32,500 bases of DNA from Monoplex corrugatus (GCA_030674185.1 CM060307.1:58296481-58328980); one strand, 5' to 3'; positions 22,728 to 32,500 are shown, counted from the stretch's first letter. Numbers and translations are program-made. Notes: generated from the letters alone by a model not told the origin.

Positions 22728-22869
22728 TGATGATGATGTGTATGCATGTGTGTTTGTTCGTTTGTCTTATCGTTGTTGTTGTTGTTGCTATTGCTAGATC
22801 CACTTTCGCTGCTTAATTGATTTGGCCGTACCTTGAAGCACCTGACACGTATCATGATGCCCACTCGCG

Positions 22870-23125
<256 letters not shown>

Positions 23126-23500
23126 GAGGTGATTGGGGAGAAACAGAGAGTTCTCTTTTCAGAGAATTTGAAATAATCTTTTTTAAGCGAGACTTTTTAT
23201 TAATCTGGATCACAACACGGAGCCAAAAGCAGCGGGTCTGATCATGCTTTATGTTCATTATCAGACTAGTGTATCTGATCAGATCCACTGAAAGCTAAAG
23301 GTAAAGGGATGAATGTATCCTGTAATTTTGTGCATCAATCTAATTGTGGTGAGTATGTAATAAGAATTAATATTTCAGCCATATTTGATTATTTCATAAA
23401 GAAATCAAATACAGGAGACACACGCATCTGTATGCATCATGCACACATTTGTGCATGCTGACAAATACAAATACGCACTTTAATTAAGAAATTCGATACA
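23126..23500. other. No gene seen
   Basis: AT-rich unique DNA. Confidence 0.5.
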
Positions 23501-23504
23501 TGAA

Positions 23505-23534
23505 ACACATGCACACACACACATACTCACTGAG

Positions 23535-23622
<88 letters not shown>

Positions 23623-23697
23623 ATTCACTCACTCTCTCACACACATACACTCACTCACTCACTCACACACACACACACAGACACACACTCACTCACA

Positions 23698-23775
<78 letters not shown>
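23505..23775. repeat. CT / CA compound microsatellite with CACT units
   Basis: CT at about 23538-23566, CA to about 23620, mixed CACT and CA units at about 23620-23700, then pure CA to about 23774. Confidence 0.96.
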
Positions 23776-23778
<3 letters not shown>

Positions 23779-23920
23779 CCAGAAGGGAGCTTTGAAAAAG
23801 AAAGCCCTTTGTGTCTAACAAGGGGCGGTGGGCGTGATGCTATAAAACACAGGCAGCACGTTCCTCACATTTCTTTCTCTGTAGGCGTCGGCTCAACTTG
23901 TGGGGCTCGTGGCACAGACT

Positions 23921-23951
<31 letters not shown>

Positions 23952-23952
23952 T
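23921..23952. repeat. Short (GA)n tract
   Basis: GA units with one AA interruption. Confidence 0.9.
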
Positions 23953-24019
23953 GGGGAGGAAGGAGAAATAAGTGAAATAAAAAAGAAATTCCCATAACCC
24001 TAAGGTCGTAGATGAGTAA

Positions 24020-24340
24020 GGTGGTAGAGACATCAACTGTTCTTGGCGTCAACATTATGTGGAGTTTTGAAATAGTTCAAGAGGGATTCATCGCACTCGG
24101 ACAATTCCATACGCGTTCCACCCGAATCTGCCAGCAATTATCAGGCAGACTCCTTGGGCCTGTGCAAAACCCTTGCGTTGGCAAGGTAATGACATGGGGA
24201 GGAGAAAGACAGGAGAGAGATCTATGAAATATTAAGCTGAAAATACCAGAATGATGGACACTTTAAGATAATGTTGCAGGCTGGGTTTGAAATCGAGACA
24301 TCAGATCTTGAGTCCACGGCTCCACCAAAACAACAGACAT
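24020..24340 (-). mobile_element. tRNA-derived SINE, family 2, copy B
   Basis: On the minus strand, a tRNA-like head near 24335-24275 includes an A-box-like TGGTGGAGCCGTGG and a B-box-like GATTTCAAACCC. Their spacing is 33 nt, shorter than the tRNA norm of 44, so the head has lost about 11 nt. The body follows: CTTGCCAACGCAAGGGTTTT, then GCTGGCAGATTCGGGTGGAA, then GGAATTGTCCGAGTGCGATG. It aligns with copy C along head and body, and with copy A along the body. Confidence 0.7.
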
Positions 24341-24508
24341 CCGCGTAAAAAGTTTTGTGAGCGGTGTCATGCCCGTCTCGTCACCTCTGCTGATTGTCGC
24401 TTTACCTTCCCTAACTTTGAAATAAATTAAATACCCATACACGGACGGGTAGACTGAGACCGTGCGCACATATACAGTTCCCCGGGTGTGGTTCGCACCC
24501 GAGTGCGG

Positions 24509-24582
24509 GCCTCAGTAGCTCAGCTGGTTGGGCGTCGGATTCACATGCTAATGGTTGTGGGTTCGGATCCCGTGGTGCGCCA
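24509..24582 (+). pseudogene. tRNA-like sequence (tRNA pseudogene or SINE head)
   Basis: A perfect A box TAGCTCAGCTGG at 24516-24527 and a B box GGTTCGGATCC at 24560-24570 (one mismatch) are 44 nt apart, as in a tRNA. The D stem and T stem can pair. The acceptor stem cannot: 5' GCCTCAG faces 3' GGTGCGC with only three plausible pairs, and the anticodon stem is also poor. It is therefore not a working tRNA. It stands directly before the TTAA hairpin element, which may have landed in a SINE just after its head. Confidence 0.65.
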
Positions 24583-24584
24583 CA

Positions 24585-24697
24585 TTAATCCTTTGACTCC
24601 CACACCACATCGACAAACGGCAAAAACTTAACCCTTTGAGTCCCTCATCCTATCCACTAGCTTCCTACAGAAAGCTAGTGGATAGGATGAGGGACTC

Positions 24698-24704
<7 letters not shown>
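24585..24704. mobile_element. TTAA-bounded hairpin element, locus B, with a perfect 33-bp inverted repeat
   Basis: An outer left arm TTAATCCTTTGACTCCC starts at 24585. The inner left arm starts with TTAA at 24628, 43 bp later. The arms 24631-24663 and 24672-24704 are perfect reverse complements separated by an 8-nt loop. The right end reads ACTCAAAGGG and passes straight into a GT repeat, so the right-hand TTAA is missing. The order left-left-right and the 43-bp offset are the same as at locus A (9519-9630). Confidence 0.75.

Positions 24705-24776
<72 letters not shown>
24704..24776. repeat. (GT)n microsatellite abutting the hairpin
   Basis: About 36 GT units begin at the last base of the hairpin's right arm. 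Confidence 0.97.
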
Positions 24777-24777
<1 letters not shown>

Positions 24778-25098
24778 CTATATTGAAAAAGAATAAAATG
24801 TGTGGGTGGGGAGAAGAAGTGTTTGCATGGGAATGCAAAGTATGTCCAGACAGATTTGTTCTGGCTTTGGTCATCTGAAAATGTGACCATCTACTCCAGT
24901 CGTCTGTCCCATAAGTATAGTGCCTCAAAACATAATTCTGTCTGCCATCTCTGTGTGTAAGGTCTATGGTTTCATCCCAAAGGACCTGATTTTAGAGGAG
25001 ACGATAGAAAAATGTGTCAAACCATATTAGTTACACTCTTTAAAGGAAAAATGGAACAAAGACCAAGTATGATTTTGAGACAGCGACACAAACACACA
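24777..25098. other. No gene seen
   Basis: Unique AT-rich DNA. Confidence 0.5.
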
Positions 25099-25099
25099 C

Positions 25100-25545
25100 G
25101 TATTCATTATTCATTATTCTTTATTGTTATTCATTTTGTTACAGTGGATTTTACCATCTGAAACTCAGACTGCTCTCCCAATTGAGATCGCGTTGCAGTA
25201 CCAACCACTTTTTCTTTCCAAGACTTCAGAAAGGCAAGAAAGCTAACTGGCCTTCAAGAGAAGGGACCTGGGAAATGAACCTATCTCTCCGATATTGCAT
25301 GCCAGGCAGCCGGGCGAATGTCCTGTTTTTCACAATTTTCACGATCCCGTGTGGGATCTTTTAGCGCGTGCAGGCCAGAAAGCACAACGGTCCAACTCGT
25401 TTTTCGTTCCCTTTCGAAAGACTTGACATTCAGTTCCGGTCAAACTGAGGAGAAAAGTCGAGGCCTCAACGGGAAGGAAACGCTAGAACTTCCAGTTTAA
25501 TTATTGGCAGGCGAACGTCTGAACTATACTGCCACGTTTCTCAGT
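25100..25545 (-). mobile_element. tRNA-derived SINE, family 1, copy 2
   Basis: The minus-strand head has an A-box-like TGGCAGTATAG starting at 25534 and a B-box-like AGTTCTAGCG starting at 25490, again 44 nt apart. The promoter boxes are more decayed than in copy 1 while the body is better preserved. The body includes GCGCGCTAAAAGATCCCACA-like sequence near 25350-25370 and ends in an AT-rich tail of ATGAATA-like units at about 25100-25130. Same orientation as copy 1 at 1105-1510. Confidence 0.75.
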
Positions 25546-26124
25546 AGTAGACGATGACACTCTTTTTCATACTTCTATTTGTCTTTCGTTCGCCTTCTAC
25601 ATGGTCAGGCCACATCTGGCAATGAATGTGGCTGTTTCCCCCCCCCCCCCCCCCCCCCCCCAGTTCCTGCTGTCTGCCATGAAAAACCGCAGGGGGACAA
25701 GTTAGTTCAATAGGAGAGGGCCATTCTCGTCTGGTGTAGATGACTGTGCAGACTTACGCGTTATATTACATGATACCATGGTTTGTTAGAAGGCGCCTGC
25801 AGACACGGTACCTCTGACTTCACTCCTTCCATTAAGATATGCAAATGAATGCCTTTCCATGCAGAGTCATGTCCCTTCCAGCATAAAGGTTTTGTGATTA
25901 TCGATGATACTTGGTGTGTACGTGTAATAAGAAGAAGAAGTAAAAAAAAGAGTATGTGAAAGTGTAGGACAAACGAACGAAATCCGAACAACATTTGAAA
26001 AAACCCCACCAAGAACATGAAATAGGTATGAGTCGAAGAATTTCTCACATGTGTTTGAAAACAATCAAAAGAGATAACGATTGAAAACAGAAATGCGGGA
26101 GGTAATTGGAACAATGGGTGTCAG
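25546..26124. other. No gene seen; C24 homopolymer
   Basis: A run of 24 C lies at 25638-25661. The rest is unique DNA with short frames only. Confidence 0.55.
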
Positions 26125-26335
26125 TCATTACATCACTCAACAGCGGATCAAATGCTTTGGCCACTTGGCCAAGATGCCAATCAACCTGTCAGTCCTTTAA
26201 GCCTACAACACCAGGTGATGGGGTTTCAGAATCAGAAGAAAATCACAGCAGCGCTGGATAGATGAAGTAACAGACACACTCCAGATCTACAACACGAATC
26301 TACGCCATGCTTCTCGTCCAGGCCGCAGATCGTCA
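26125..26335 (+). pseudogene. 3' end of a LINE ORF, decayed
   Basis: A plus-strand frame reads QQRIKCFGHLAKMPIN, a stop, AYNTR, a second stop, then RWIDEVTDTLQIYNTNLRHA. Known: R-x-KWFGHL-x-RMP followed by AYNTR, GRPRxRWIDxVxxTL and LxxAT is a recurrent LINE C-terminal pattern, different from the other LINE tails in this window. Two stops within 60 codons make it a pseudogene. No polymerase core remains. Confidence 0.65.
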
Positions 26336-28249
26336 GGTTCATCTTCCCACGACATGCTGTGGTACAGGTGAACTAAAATTGTAAAACAGATAAAATGTTT
26401 GACGAGAAAATGTAGCAGTTGGATGACCCAAGAAGTGAATCTGTCGAAGGAAGTCACAAAAGTGTATGTTGAAATTGGAATACCTTCGGGATCCTGTCGA
26501 CTTTTCTGTTTAAAGCACAACTTTTCAAACCAGACTCCTGCGTGTAGCTTTCGGCTAAAGGAACCCAAGTCGTCCCTGGTTGTCCAACAAAGAAATTCAT
26601 TGTCTGTTATATTATTGCCAGTCATCCAGTTACTCGACACTGCCTCAAATTACAATGTAAAGTGAGAATATGACAAAAGTTTGATCGTGTGAACGGCAGA
26701 GAGTTGGGTATTTCTTTCCGTGTTCGTTTTGTTTTGTTTTGTTTGTTTGTTTGTTTGTTTTTGTTAAAGCGCAGCGTTTTGTTTTTGTAGGTTTTGCTGA
26801 CACGACATTACAATAGCATTTTAAAGGCCGCAAAACGAGCAGTAAAGAAAAAGGCATGACCTTCGTGGCTGCTGTTGTGATCGCTTTGTAATGCGTGCTT
26901 GTGCTGAGCACAAGTATCTGTTCTGATGATCATTGCCTAAGGAGACTCGTGCTTTATTTTTATCATGTTTTATCATTTCAGTCATTTACACTCGAGTCAG
27001 TTGTTTGAACTGACTGGTTTGCATTTTTTGGTTATGCGGATGAACTTATTTATGTACGGATGTAATTTCTCAGAATTTCGGTTGCGTTTCTTAGTACCAG
27101 AAAACGCCCAGCAGAACGCTGCACAAAAGAAACTGGCTGAGTTGCCAGAAACGGGATAATACTAATGATGCTTGATCATTACTCCTCCATTCCATTGACG
27201 CCCAATGCTGCCATGAAGTACAGGGAAGTCAAACACGGAGAGCCACTATTCGTGACCAATGCCTGGTGCAGAGTCCACGATGTTCAAACAGAGCGAGGCT
27301 GGTGGGATTTTCACTAAGACCTGTTCCATCTGATTAGTACAGCGGCTATTCACACAGTCTTGTCTACACATAGTCACTGTTCAAGACATTACATGGTGCT
27401 GACGAGCGTCAGCATAAAGCCATTTTGCAGTTGTTTCTTCTGTTCCTGTATGCTTTTCTTAGTGGTAATGGTGATGGGTTTCATGGATTTGCCATCCCCA
27501 TCTTTCTTTGAATGCATATACTTGTCGTCTGGTCTTTCTTTGAATGCATGTATATTTTGTATTGATTTGTTTGCCTTTTATCCTGTTATTGTGTTGTTCT
27601 TCTTGTCTTGTTATTGGATTTTTCTTCTTGATGTTATTTTTGCTGTCTGACTTCTGTTATTCTTAGTACTTGTTCTCCTTCTTCGGTCTGACAAAAGTGC
27701 ATAACAGAACAGTGGTGTCACTCCATCTCACCACATTCAGCAGAAAAATATAAACAACATTATAGACTAGAAAGATTGTTACAGTGGTCAGAGGATACAT
27801 ACATAATTTGTTTCTGAGCTACATTTTAGGTGTATTTTTTCCCTAAGAAATGGTTCCAACGAAGCATTAAGAGTTCTATAGCAAGGGTAGGCCTGGTCAC
27901 TACGTTCACAGATCTGACTCCGTATGTCCTTTTCCTGCCCCCCAGTGACAACACACCATAATTATTGAAAATGGAGGGAAGATCACAGGACAGGAAGTGC
28001 CGAGGTACAATTTCCTGCAGGTACTCTGACAACGCGCTGTCCTCACAGCCATGCACGACAAGCAAGAGTCCCCGCGTTGTGATTGATGCTGTTGATTATG
28101 TACAGGCAGCCAGTAACCGTCTTTTAGAACTGGTGGTGTTTGAACCAGAAATTCACGAAAAGAAAATGATATTGCGTATGTGAATGAGGAAACAAGTGCA
28201 AGTTTTCTTAATCTTTTTTATGTGGTAAACTTAAATGTTGATTCTGGAG
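26336..28249. other. Long stretch without a recognisable gene
   Basis: AT-rich unique DNA. A GTTTT/GTTT repeat lies at about 26728-26766. Short frames at 27360-27650 (hydrophobic, plus strand) and around 27826-28183 (both strands) show no motif I recognise. A diverged single exon cannot be excluded. Confidence 0.4.
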
Positions 28250-29766
28250 ACAACATGTGAGACAGAACTCTGCGAACTGGATCCTCTACCAGGTTCTCTC
28301 TAGTCCGACTGTCTCCCTACTCTCCTCCCATTCATCACTGACATCATCAACACTTCTCTTCAAATTGGAACTGTCCCAGATTCTTTCAAGTCTGCTATTG
28401 TTCACCCTCTCCTCAAGAAATACAATTTAGACCCAAATGAACTGAAAAATTACCGGCCTATCTCTAATCTCTCTTTCTTGTCAAAACTCCTTGAAAAAGT
28501 TGTCCTCAACCAGCTGAACTCTCACCTGTCTGCCAACAATCTCCTCAATCTTTTCCAGTCAGCCTACCGCCAGTGCCATAGCACTGAAACTGCCCTACTA
28601 CACATTCTCAACAATCTCCTCCTTGCAACTGATACCGGCAAAGTCTCTCTGCTCACACTCCTTGATCTGTCTGCAGCCTTCGATACCATTGATCATGGTA
28701 TTCTCCTTTCTAGACTCCATCATATTTTTGGCATCTCTGACACTGCTCTCTCCTGGTTCACTTCATATCTATCAAACAAAACTGTTCTCATCAATGGCAC
28801 TTACTCTCAACCTGCATACCTGACCTGTGGTGTTCCACAAGGATCTGTCCTTGGCCCTGTTCTTTTCACTCTTTACACCTCCCCTTGTCCACCATCATCA
28901 ACTCCCACTCTATAAAACACCACTTCTACGCTGATGACACCCAACTTCAAGACAGTGACTCACCTGACAATATGCAGCGCCTCTTGACTCGCACCACTGA
29001 GTGTTACTCGGACATTAAGAACTGGATGACACACAAAAAACTTCAGCTTAACGACGACAAGACAGAAGCTATCCTCATTGGCACCCGTCAGAAACTTTCT
29101 CAGCTGCCTCCTCTTTCTTTCCCATTATGTAACACATCAGTCCCAATTTCTGATTCAGCTGAAAACCTTGGTGTCTGCCTTGACTCTACCCTCTCCATGA
29201 ACAACTTTGTTTCTCAAACTGCCAGATCTTGCTACTATCACCTCCATCGTATAAGCCTGATCAGGAAGTATCTCTCTGTCGAAACAACTGCAAAATTCGT
29301 TCTCTCCTTCATAATGTCTCGCATTGACTATTGCAATTCACTCCTGTCTGGTCTTCCTGCCTCCACCATTCACATCCTACAGCGCATTCAAAACAATGCT
29401 GCACGCCTTGTACTCAAAAAGAAAAAAGCTAACCACATATCTCCTCTCCTGGCACAACTTCACTGGCTCCCTGTATCAAAGCGCATACAGTACAAACTAG
29501 ACACCATGTGCTACAAAAGCCTCAATAACGCAGCCCGCGATTACCTGTCAAGCCTACTTGAGATCTATGTTCCCTCACGTACCCTCCGCTCTGCCTCCGA
29601 TCCTCTGACTTTTCGCTTTCCACGCACTAAGCTCAATACCTATGGTCCACGAGCCTTCTGTTTCTGGTCCACTCTCCTGGAACAAATTCCTCTCTCAGTC
29701 CGTCAGCAACCTACTTTTGTCTCCTTCAAGTCCGCTCTCAAAACTCACCTTTTCTCCTCTGCATAA
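28250..29766 (+). pseudogene. L2/CR1-like reverse transcriptase, truncated and broken
   Basis: Reading starts in frame with CELDPLPGSL, is broken by TAG at 28301-28303, then stays open from 28304 to about 28880. Motifs: PLLKKYNLDPNELKNYRPIS, FQSAYRQCHSTETALL, motif A LLDLSAAFDTIDH (about 28661-28699), and motif B CGVPQGSVLGPVLF (about 28826-28870). Near 28880 the frame shifts by -1. The 293-codon continuation from 28885 begins with STIINS, carries motif C FYADDTQL (about 28924) and ends with the FCFWSTLLEQIPLSVRQ and FKSALKTHLF segments usual for L2/CR1 elements. One stop plus one frameshift make it non-functional. Confidence 0.88.
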
Positions 29767-29882
29767 AATCCTGACCTCACTCAACCCCCTATGCAGCCTG
29801 TCTCCACTCGGAGGGGAATCACATTGTAATATATAATTGTATATAATATGCTCTCTATAATTTTCCATTGCTTTTATGCGCG

Positions 29883-29945
29883 CGTGTGTGTGTGTGTGCG
29901 TGTGCTGTGTGTGTGCGTGCGTGCGTGCGTGCGTGCGTGTGTGTC
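29883..29945. repeat. GT / GTGC microsatellite inside the LINE 3' UTR
   Basis: GT and five GTGC tetranucleotides between the LINE stop codon and its conserved 3' end. Confidence 0.9.
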
Positions 29946-30016
29946 TGTTTCAGCGCTTAGATTTGATTTTATCAAGATTTTGCGCTATATAAATATTGTA
30001 ATTGTTGTTGTTGTTG

Positions 30017-30544
30017 ACTCGGCTGTTTTTGTAGTATCTGTGACTGATCCTGGAATAAATCCTCTAGCATATTTTTTATTAATCCAGTCTTGATAGGGAA
30101 AGGGTCAATGTTATGACATTATTTTTACATTTTTGTCATCGCCAGATCAGATTGACACATTGACCGTTGGACTATAAATGCCTATTTACTACTACTACTA
30201 TAGTATTACTATTATTAATACTACTACTACCATTCTTACAACTACTACTTTTCTACATCTACTATTACTTGTACTGTTATTACTGATACTACTGCATAAT
30301 GAGAAAGAAGGGTTTTTCGGTTGGTTTAGGGTTGGTTTTTAATATGAAATTAAGTTTAAAAGTCCGGTCCAACTGTATGTTGTAAACAAATAAGGCTGAG
30401 TGGGAATGTGGCAGTGTTTTTGCTCACAATGGTTTGATAGTTCATATCTATCAGCAAAAGAACATGAAAGCAGAATAAAAAATCAATTATAAAATCAAAA
30501 TAACATAAGAAGACAAAAACGAAACTGTTTATAATGGCTGCCTG
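30017..30544. other. No gene seen; (TAC)n trinucleotide tract
   Basis: ACT/TAC units with ATT variants fill about 30187-30295. The rest is AT-rich unique DNA. Confidence 0.6.
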
Positions 30545-30552
30545 GTTGAACC

Positions 30553-30632
30553 TGGCTCTCAGTTACAAAAAAAGGCTACTTACTGCGTAGCTTTCATCGG
30601 CGATCCAGCCGACTTCTTCAGCGCAACTGCTG
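30553..30632 (-). ncRNA. Hammerhead-ribozyme-like fold at the 3' end of the Penelope-like element
   Basis: On the minus strand: CTGAAGA (30621-30615), a stem GTCGGC/GCCGAT with a 6-nt loop, GAAA (30595-30592), then a stem GCTAC/GTAGC (30591-30587 with 30579-30575) around a 7-nt loop. Outside it, CAGTTGC pairs with GTAACTG (about 30630-30624 with 30559-30553). The order CUGANGA, stem, GAAA, stem matches the hammerhead core. Against it: an extra A precedes the second stem, and a C plus a T-run stands where the cleavage-site UH should follow the last stem. Known: hammerhead motifs are reported in Penelope-like elements. This copy is probably inactive or only similar. Confidence 0.35.
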
Positions 30633-30679
30633 GGTTGAGAACTGGGTTCAGTGCGCACCGCCGTGAGCGAACTCACGAC

Positions 30680-32170
30680 AGTGCGACTGAATAAGTGAGG
30701 AGTAAACCGATGGCAGGTTGTGTCGGCCCGGTCACGGTTGAGGGTGGGGTTTCTTGCGGCGATGTAAACTGCCTCCTTTACTCCCCTCTGGAACCATCTT
30801 GCTTCTTTGTCGAGAACTTGCACTTTGTCCTTTTCAAAGTGGTGTTGGGTGTGGGTCGATGTTCTTCCACTGGAGAGGACTCACGTTTGTGTTCTTTTTA
30901 ATCTTTTGTGCAAGTTGCGCTCAGTTTCGCCAATTAAACTATGGTCACAGTCCTGGCAGTCTATCTTGTATATCACCCTGATGTGTCCAATTTGTCTGTT
31001 TTGTCTTTGAGTGGACTAACTGGCTTCTGATGGTGTTGGTGGGCTTGGCGTGGACACTGACTCCCAACTTCCTGATCTTCCTGCTGAGAGCCTCAGTGAC
31101 GCCGCTGACGTATGGCATGGAGACGTGCCCTCTCGAAGGGGTTTGCCGTTCAGTGGAGGGGTGGGGTATGGTTTTCTTGCCTCCCCCGGAATGTCCCAGC
31201 CCACTTCTTGTATCCTGACACACTGACTACTTTTTTGATGTACTGCACCTCTTCTTCTCCAGCGGTGTCGATAGAGCAGATGGTCTTCGCTCGGTGGGTG
31301 AGGGTGCGGATTACTCCAAGCTTGTGTTCCAGTGGCTGGTGACTGTCAAATTGTAAGTACTGGTCCGTGTGGGTCGGCTTTCTATAGACGGAGAAGGCGA
31401 GGCCTGTCTCCATCCGGGTGATGCGGGTATACAACATCGCGATGCTGCCGTTCTCTTCTACCTCATAGGTGAGCTCGATGGCAGGGTGTTGTTTGTTGAG
31501 ATGGTTCGTGAAGTCTTCTACCACCGATCTTTTCAGTACAGTCATAGTGTCGTCCATGTAGCGGCCCCAGAGCGTGGAGGAGTGTGGAACGACGCCAAAG
31601 CATTCTCGAAATTTTCCATGAAGAGGTTGGCGACGATGGGACTTACGGGGGACCCCATGACTGCACCCTCGGTCTGTTGGTAGAAGTGTCCTTCAAAGGT
31701 GAAGTAGGTGGTGTTGAGGCAGCAGGATAGCAGTTCACAGATGTGTTCCACTGGCAGGTTGGTGCGTTGCCGAAGGCTGTTGTCGACCTGTAACCTCCCC
31801 TGATGATGTCAATGCTGTTCTTCACAGGGACACTGGTGAACAGGGCTGTGACGTCATAGGACACCAGAATCTCATCAGGTTGAGGTACAAACTTCGACAG
31901 CTTCTTCACCAGGTCTGCACTGTTTGCAATGGAATGTTCTGTCTTTCCTACCAAAGGCGAGAGGATGTCTGCAACGAAGCGGGCCGTCTCATACATCAGG
32001 GATCCTCTAGAGGCGACAATGGGACGGAGGGGTACATCTTTCTTGTGCACTTTAGGCAGTCCGTAGAACTTGGGCACATCAGTAGCTGAGGGGGTACAAT
32101 CTGCGGTACTGTTCTGAGGAGAGTTCTCCTGACTTCTGTAGGCCTTGCAGTAGTTTGGTCAGCTTGAAAC
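30680..32170 (-). pseudogene. Penelope-like reverse transcriptase plus GIY-YIG nuclease, frameshifted
   Basis: Order on the minus strand: FKLTKLLQGLQKSGELSSEQ; after a frameshift near 32095, PKFYGLPKVHKKDVPLRPIV; motif A SYDVTALFTSVP (about 31830-31865); a frameshift near 31800; TYFTFEGHFYQQTEGAVMG leading into motif B GSPVSPIVANLFMENFE (about 31611-31670); a frameshift near 31585; motif C RYMDDT (about 31548-31565); SVYRKPTHTDQYLQFDSH; a frameshift near 31195; MPYVSGVTEAL. After a further shift near 30980 comes the nuclease: VIYKIDCQDCD, IGETERNLHKRLK, then WFQRGVKEAVYI and NPTLNRDR. Catalytic residues of the polymerase are still readable, but the frame is broken repeatedly. Confidence 0.85.
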
Positions 32171-32180
32171 TGTTTAGACC

Positions 32181-32500
32181 TACACTGATGCACAATGTCT
32201 GCTAGATTGAATCATATTAGATATTAACAAAAAATGGCCAAAGCAAAATGAGAAGTTAAGAATAGGGATACCCCCTGTGGCATTTTTTTGTTTTGTTTTG
32301 TTTTTGTTTTTCGCACATTTTGTTCCTGATTTGTAAAACGGAAGAACATAATCCCTTACGCTTGGCACTGGAGTGGCGTGGATTTTTAATGGATTGGGTT
32401 ACTTCTGGTAATAGATTTTAGAACATAGCCATTTGTTGGGCTATTGTTTGATGAAGAAGGCATCTGAGATATGTAATACTGTAATGCATTACTCCATGGG
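32181..32500. other. No gene seen
   Basis: AT-rich unique DNA with a GTTTT-rich stretch near 32287-32310. Confidence 0.5.

Larger units (their letters stand above)
19546..22737 (+). mobile_element. Near full-length RTE-like non-LTR retrotransposon
   Basis: About 3.2 kb, the size usual for RTE-type elements. It consists of a leader of about 120 bp directly after a GA repeat, one long reading frame for endonuclease plus reverse transcriptase, almost no 3' UTR, and a tail of TGA/ATG trinucleotides at 22725-22737. The frame is broken twice, near 21157-21160 and 22655-22665. Each break is explained by loss of one base in a short G run. There is no RNase H and no separate ORF1. Clade assignment to RTE rests on layout and on the C-terminal GRRRRGRQAKCWMDNIKEW-like string. 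A phylogeny could place it elsewhere among endonuclease-bearing LINEs. Confidence 0.85.
28250..30016 (+). mobile_element. 5'-truncated L2/CR1-like LINE
   Basis: The element enters mid-protein, just before the reverse transcriptase, and keeps the rest: polymerase, C-terminal region, stop at 29764-29766, a 3' UTR of about 250 bp and a tail of TTG units at 30003-30016. The 3' end carries CAGCGCTTAG and TTGCGCTATATAAATATTGT, typical of the conserved 3' end of L2-type elements. A GT/GTGC microsatellite (29883-29945) sits inside the 3' UTR. No endonuclease remains, consistent with incomplete reverse transcription at insertion. Confidence 0.85.
30545..32180 (-). mobile_element. Penelope-like retroelement, 5'-truncated, decayed
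   Basis: Read on the minus strand, a reverse transcriptase of the Penelope type is followed by a GIY-YIG nuclease remnant and a conserved 3' segment containing GCTGAAGAAGTCGGC and CGATGAAAGCTACGCAGTAA. Known: Penelope-like elements join a telomerase-related reverse transcriptase to a C-terminal GIY-YIG endonuclease, and their 3' part typically carries a CTGAAGAAG...GAAA segment. The N-terminal part is missing beyond about 32180. At least four frameshifts are visible. Confidence 0.85.

Noticed and set aside
23838..23850. TATAAAA-like motif as a promoter
   Set aside because: The short motif occurs by chance in AT-rich DNA. No gene follows, only a GA tract and a SINE.
24509..24582. Functional tRNA gene
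   Set aside because: Promoter boxes and spacing fit, but the acceptor stem and anticodon stem do not pair.
28880..28920. Programmed frameshift in the L2/CR1-like LINE
   Set aside because: The copy is 5'-truncated and already has an upstream stop, so a random one-base deletion explains the break.
31369..31683. Plus-strand open frames at 31030-32089
   Set aside because: They are antisense to the Penelope-like reverse transcriptase, whose motifs are clear on the minus strand.

Overview
The window looks like intergenic or intronic DNA from a metazoan nuclear genome, most likely a lophotrochozoan and quite possibly a gastropod mollusc. That assignment is an inference. It rests on very dense long (GT)n, (GA)n and (ACAT)n microsatellites, several tRNA-derived SINEs, and a mix of RTE-like, L2/CR1-like, restriction-endonuclease-type and Penelope-like retroelements. 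I find no convincing intact host gene. Most long open frames are read-through of simple repeats.

Layout. 1-2.1 kb holds three old retroelement pieces: the C-terminus of a protein with a restriction-endonuclease-like fold, a SINE on the minus strand, and a LINE tail ending in a C2HC zinc finger. 2.3-4.5 kb is a microsatellite field with (GT)51, G-runs, a 0.7 kb degenerate GT tract and an opposed CA/ACGC tract. 4.5-9 kb is mostly unique AT-rich DNA with a 69-bp duplication, a CT tract and a minisatellite with a 69-bp higher-order unit (6.92-7.69 kb). 9-12.2 kb has an (ACAT)n tract, a nested TTAA-ended hairpin element, a SINE body and a 1.9 kb minisatellite of 47-bp units. 12.2-19.5 kb is unique DNA with many microsatellites, one SINE on the plus strand and one minus-strand LINE tail.

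19.55-22.74 kb holds a nearly full-length RTE-like LINE: apurinic endonuclease plus reverse transcriptase, broken by two apparent one-base deletions. 22.9-26.3 kb holds more microsatellites, another SINE pair, a tRNA-like sequence, a perfect 33-bp hairpin and another LINE tail. 28.25-30.02 kb is a 5'-truncated L2/CR1-like LINE. 30.55-32.18 kb, on the minus strand, is a decayed Penelope-like element with reverse transcriptase and GIY-YIG remnants and a hammerhead-like fold near its 3' end.

These parts do not form a pathway. Each is an independent insertion. The SINEs would have depended on LINE machinery in trans, but which LINE served which SINE cannot be read from this window. The observations most worth following are the two dispersed SINE families, the two hairpin loci with identical internal 43-nt spacing, the homogenised 47-bp array, the hammerhead-like fold of the Penelope element, and the LINE whose stop codon is supplied by its own tail repeat. 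I saw no evidence of a new multi-gene system.
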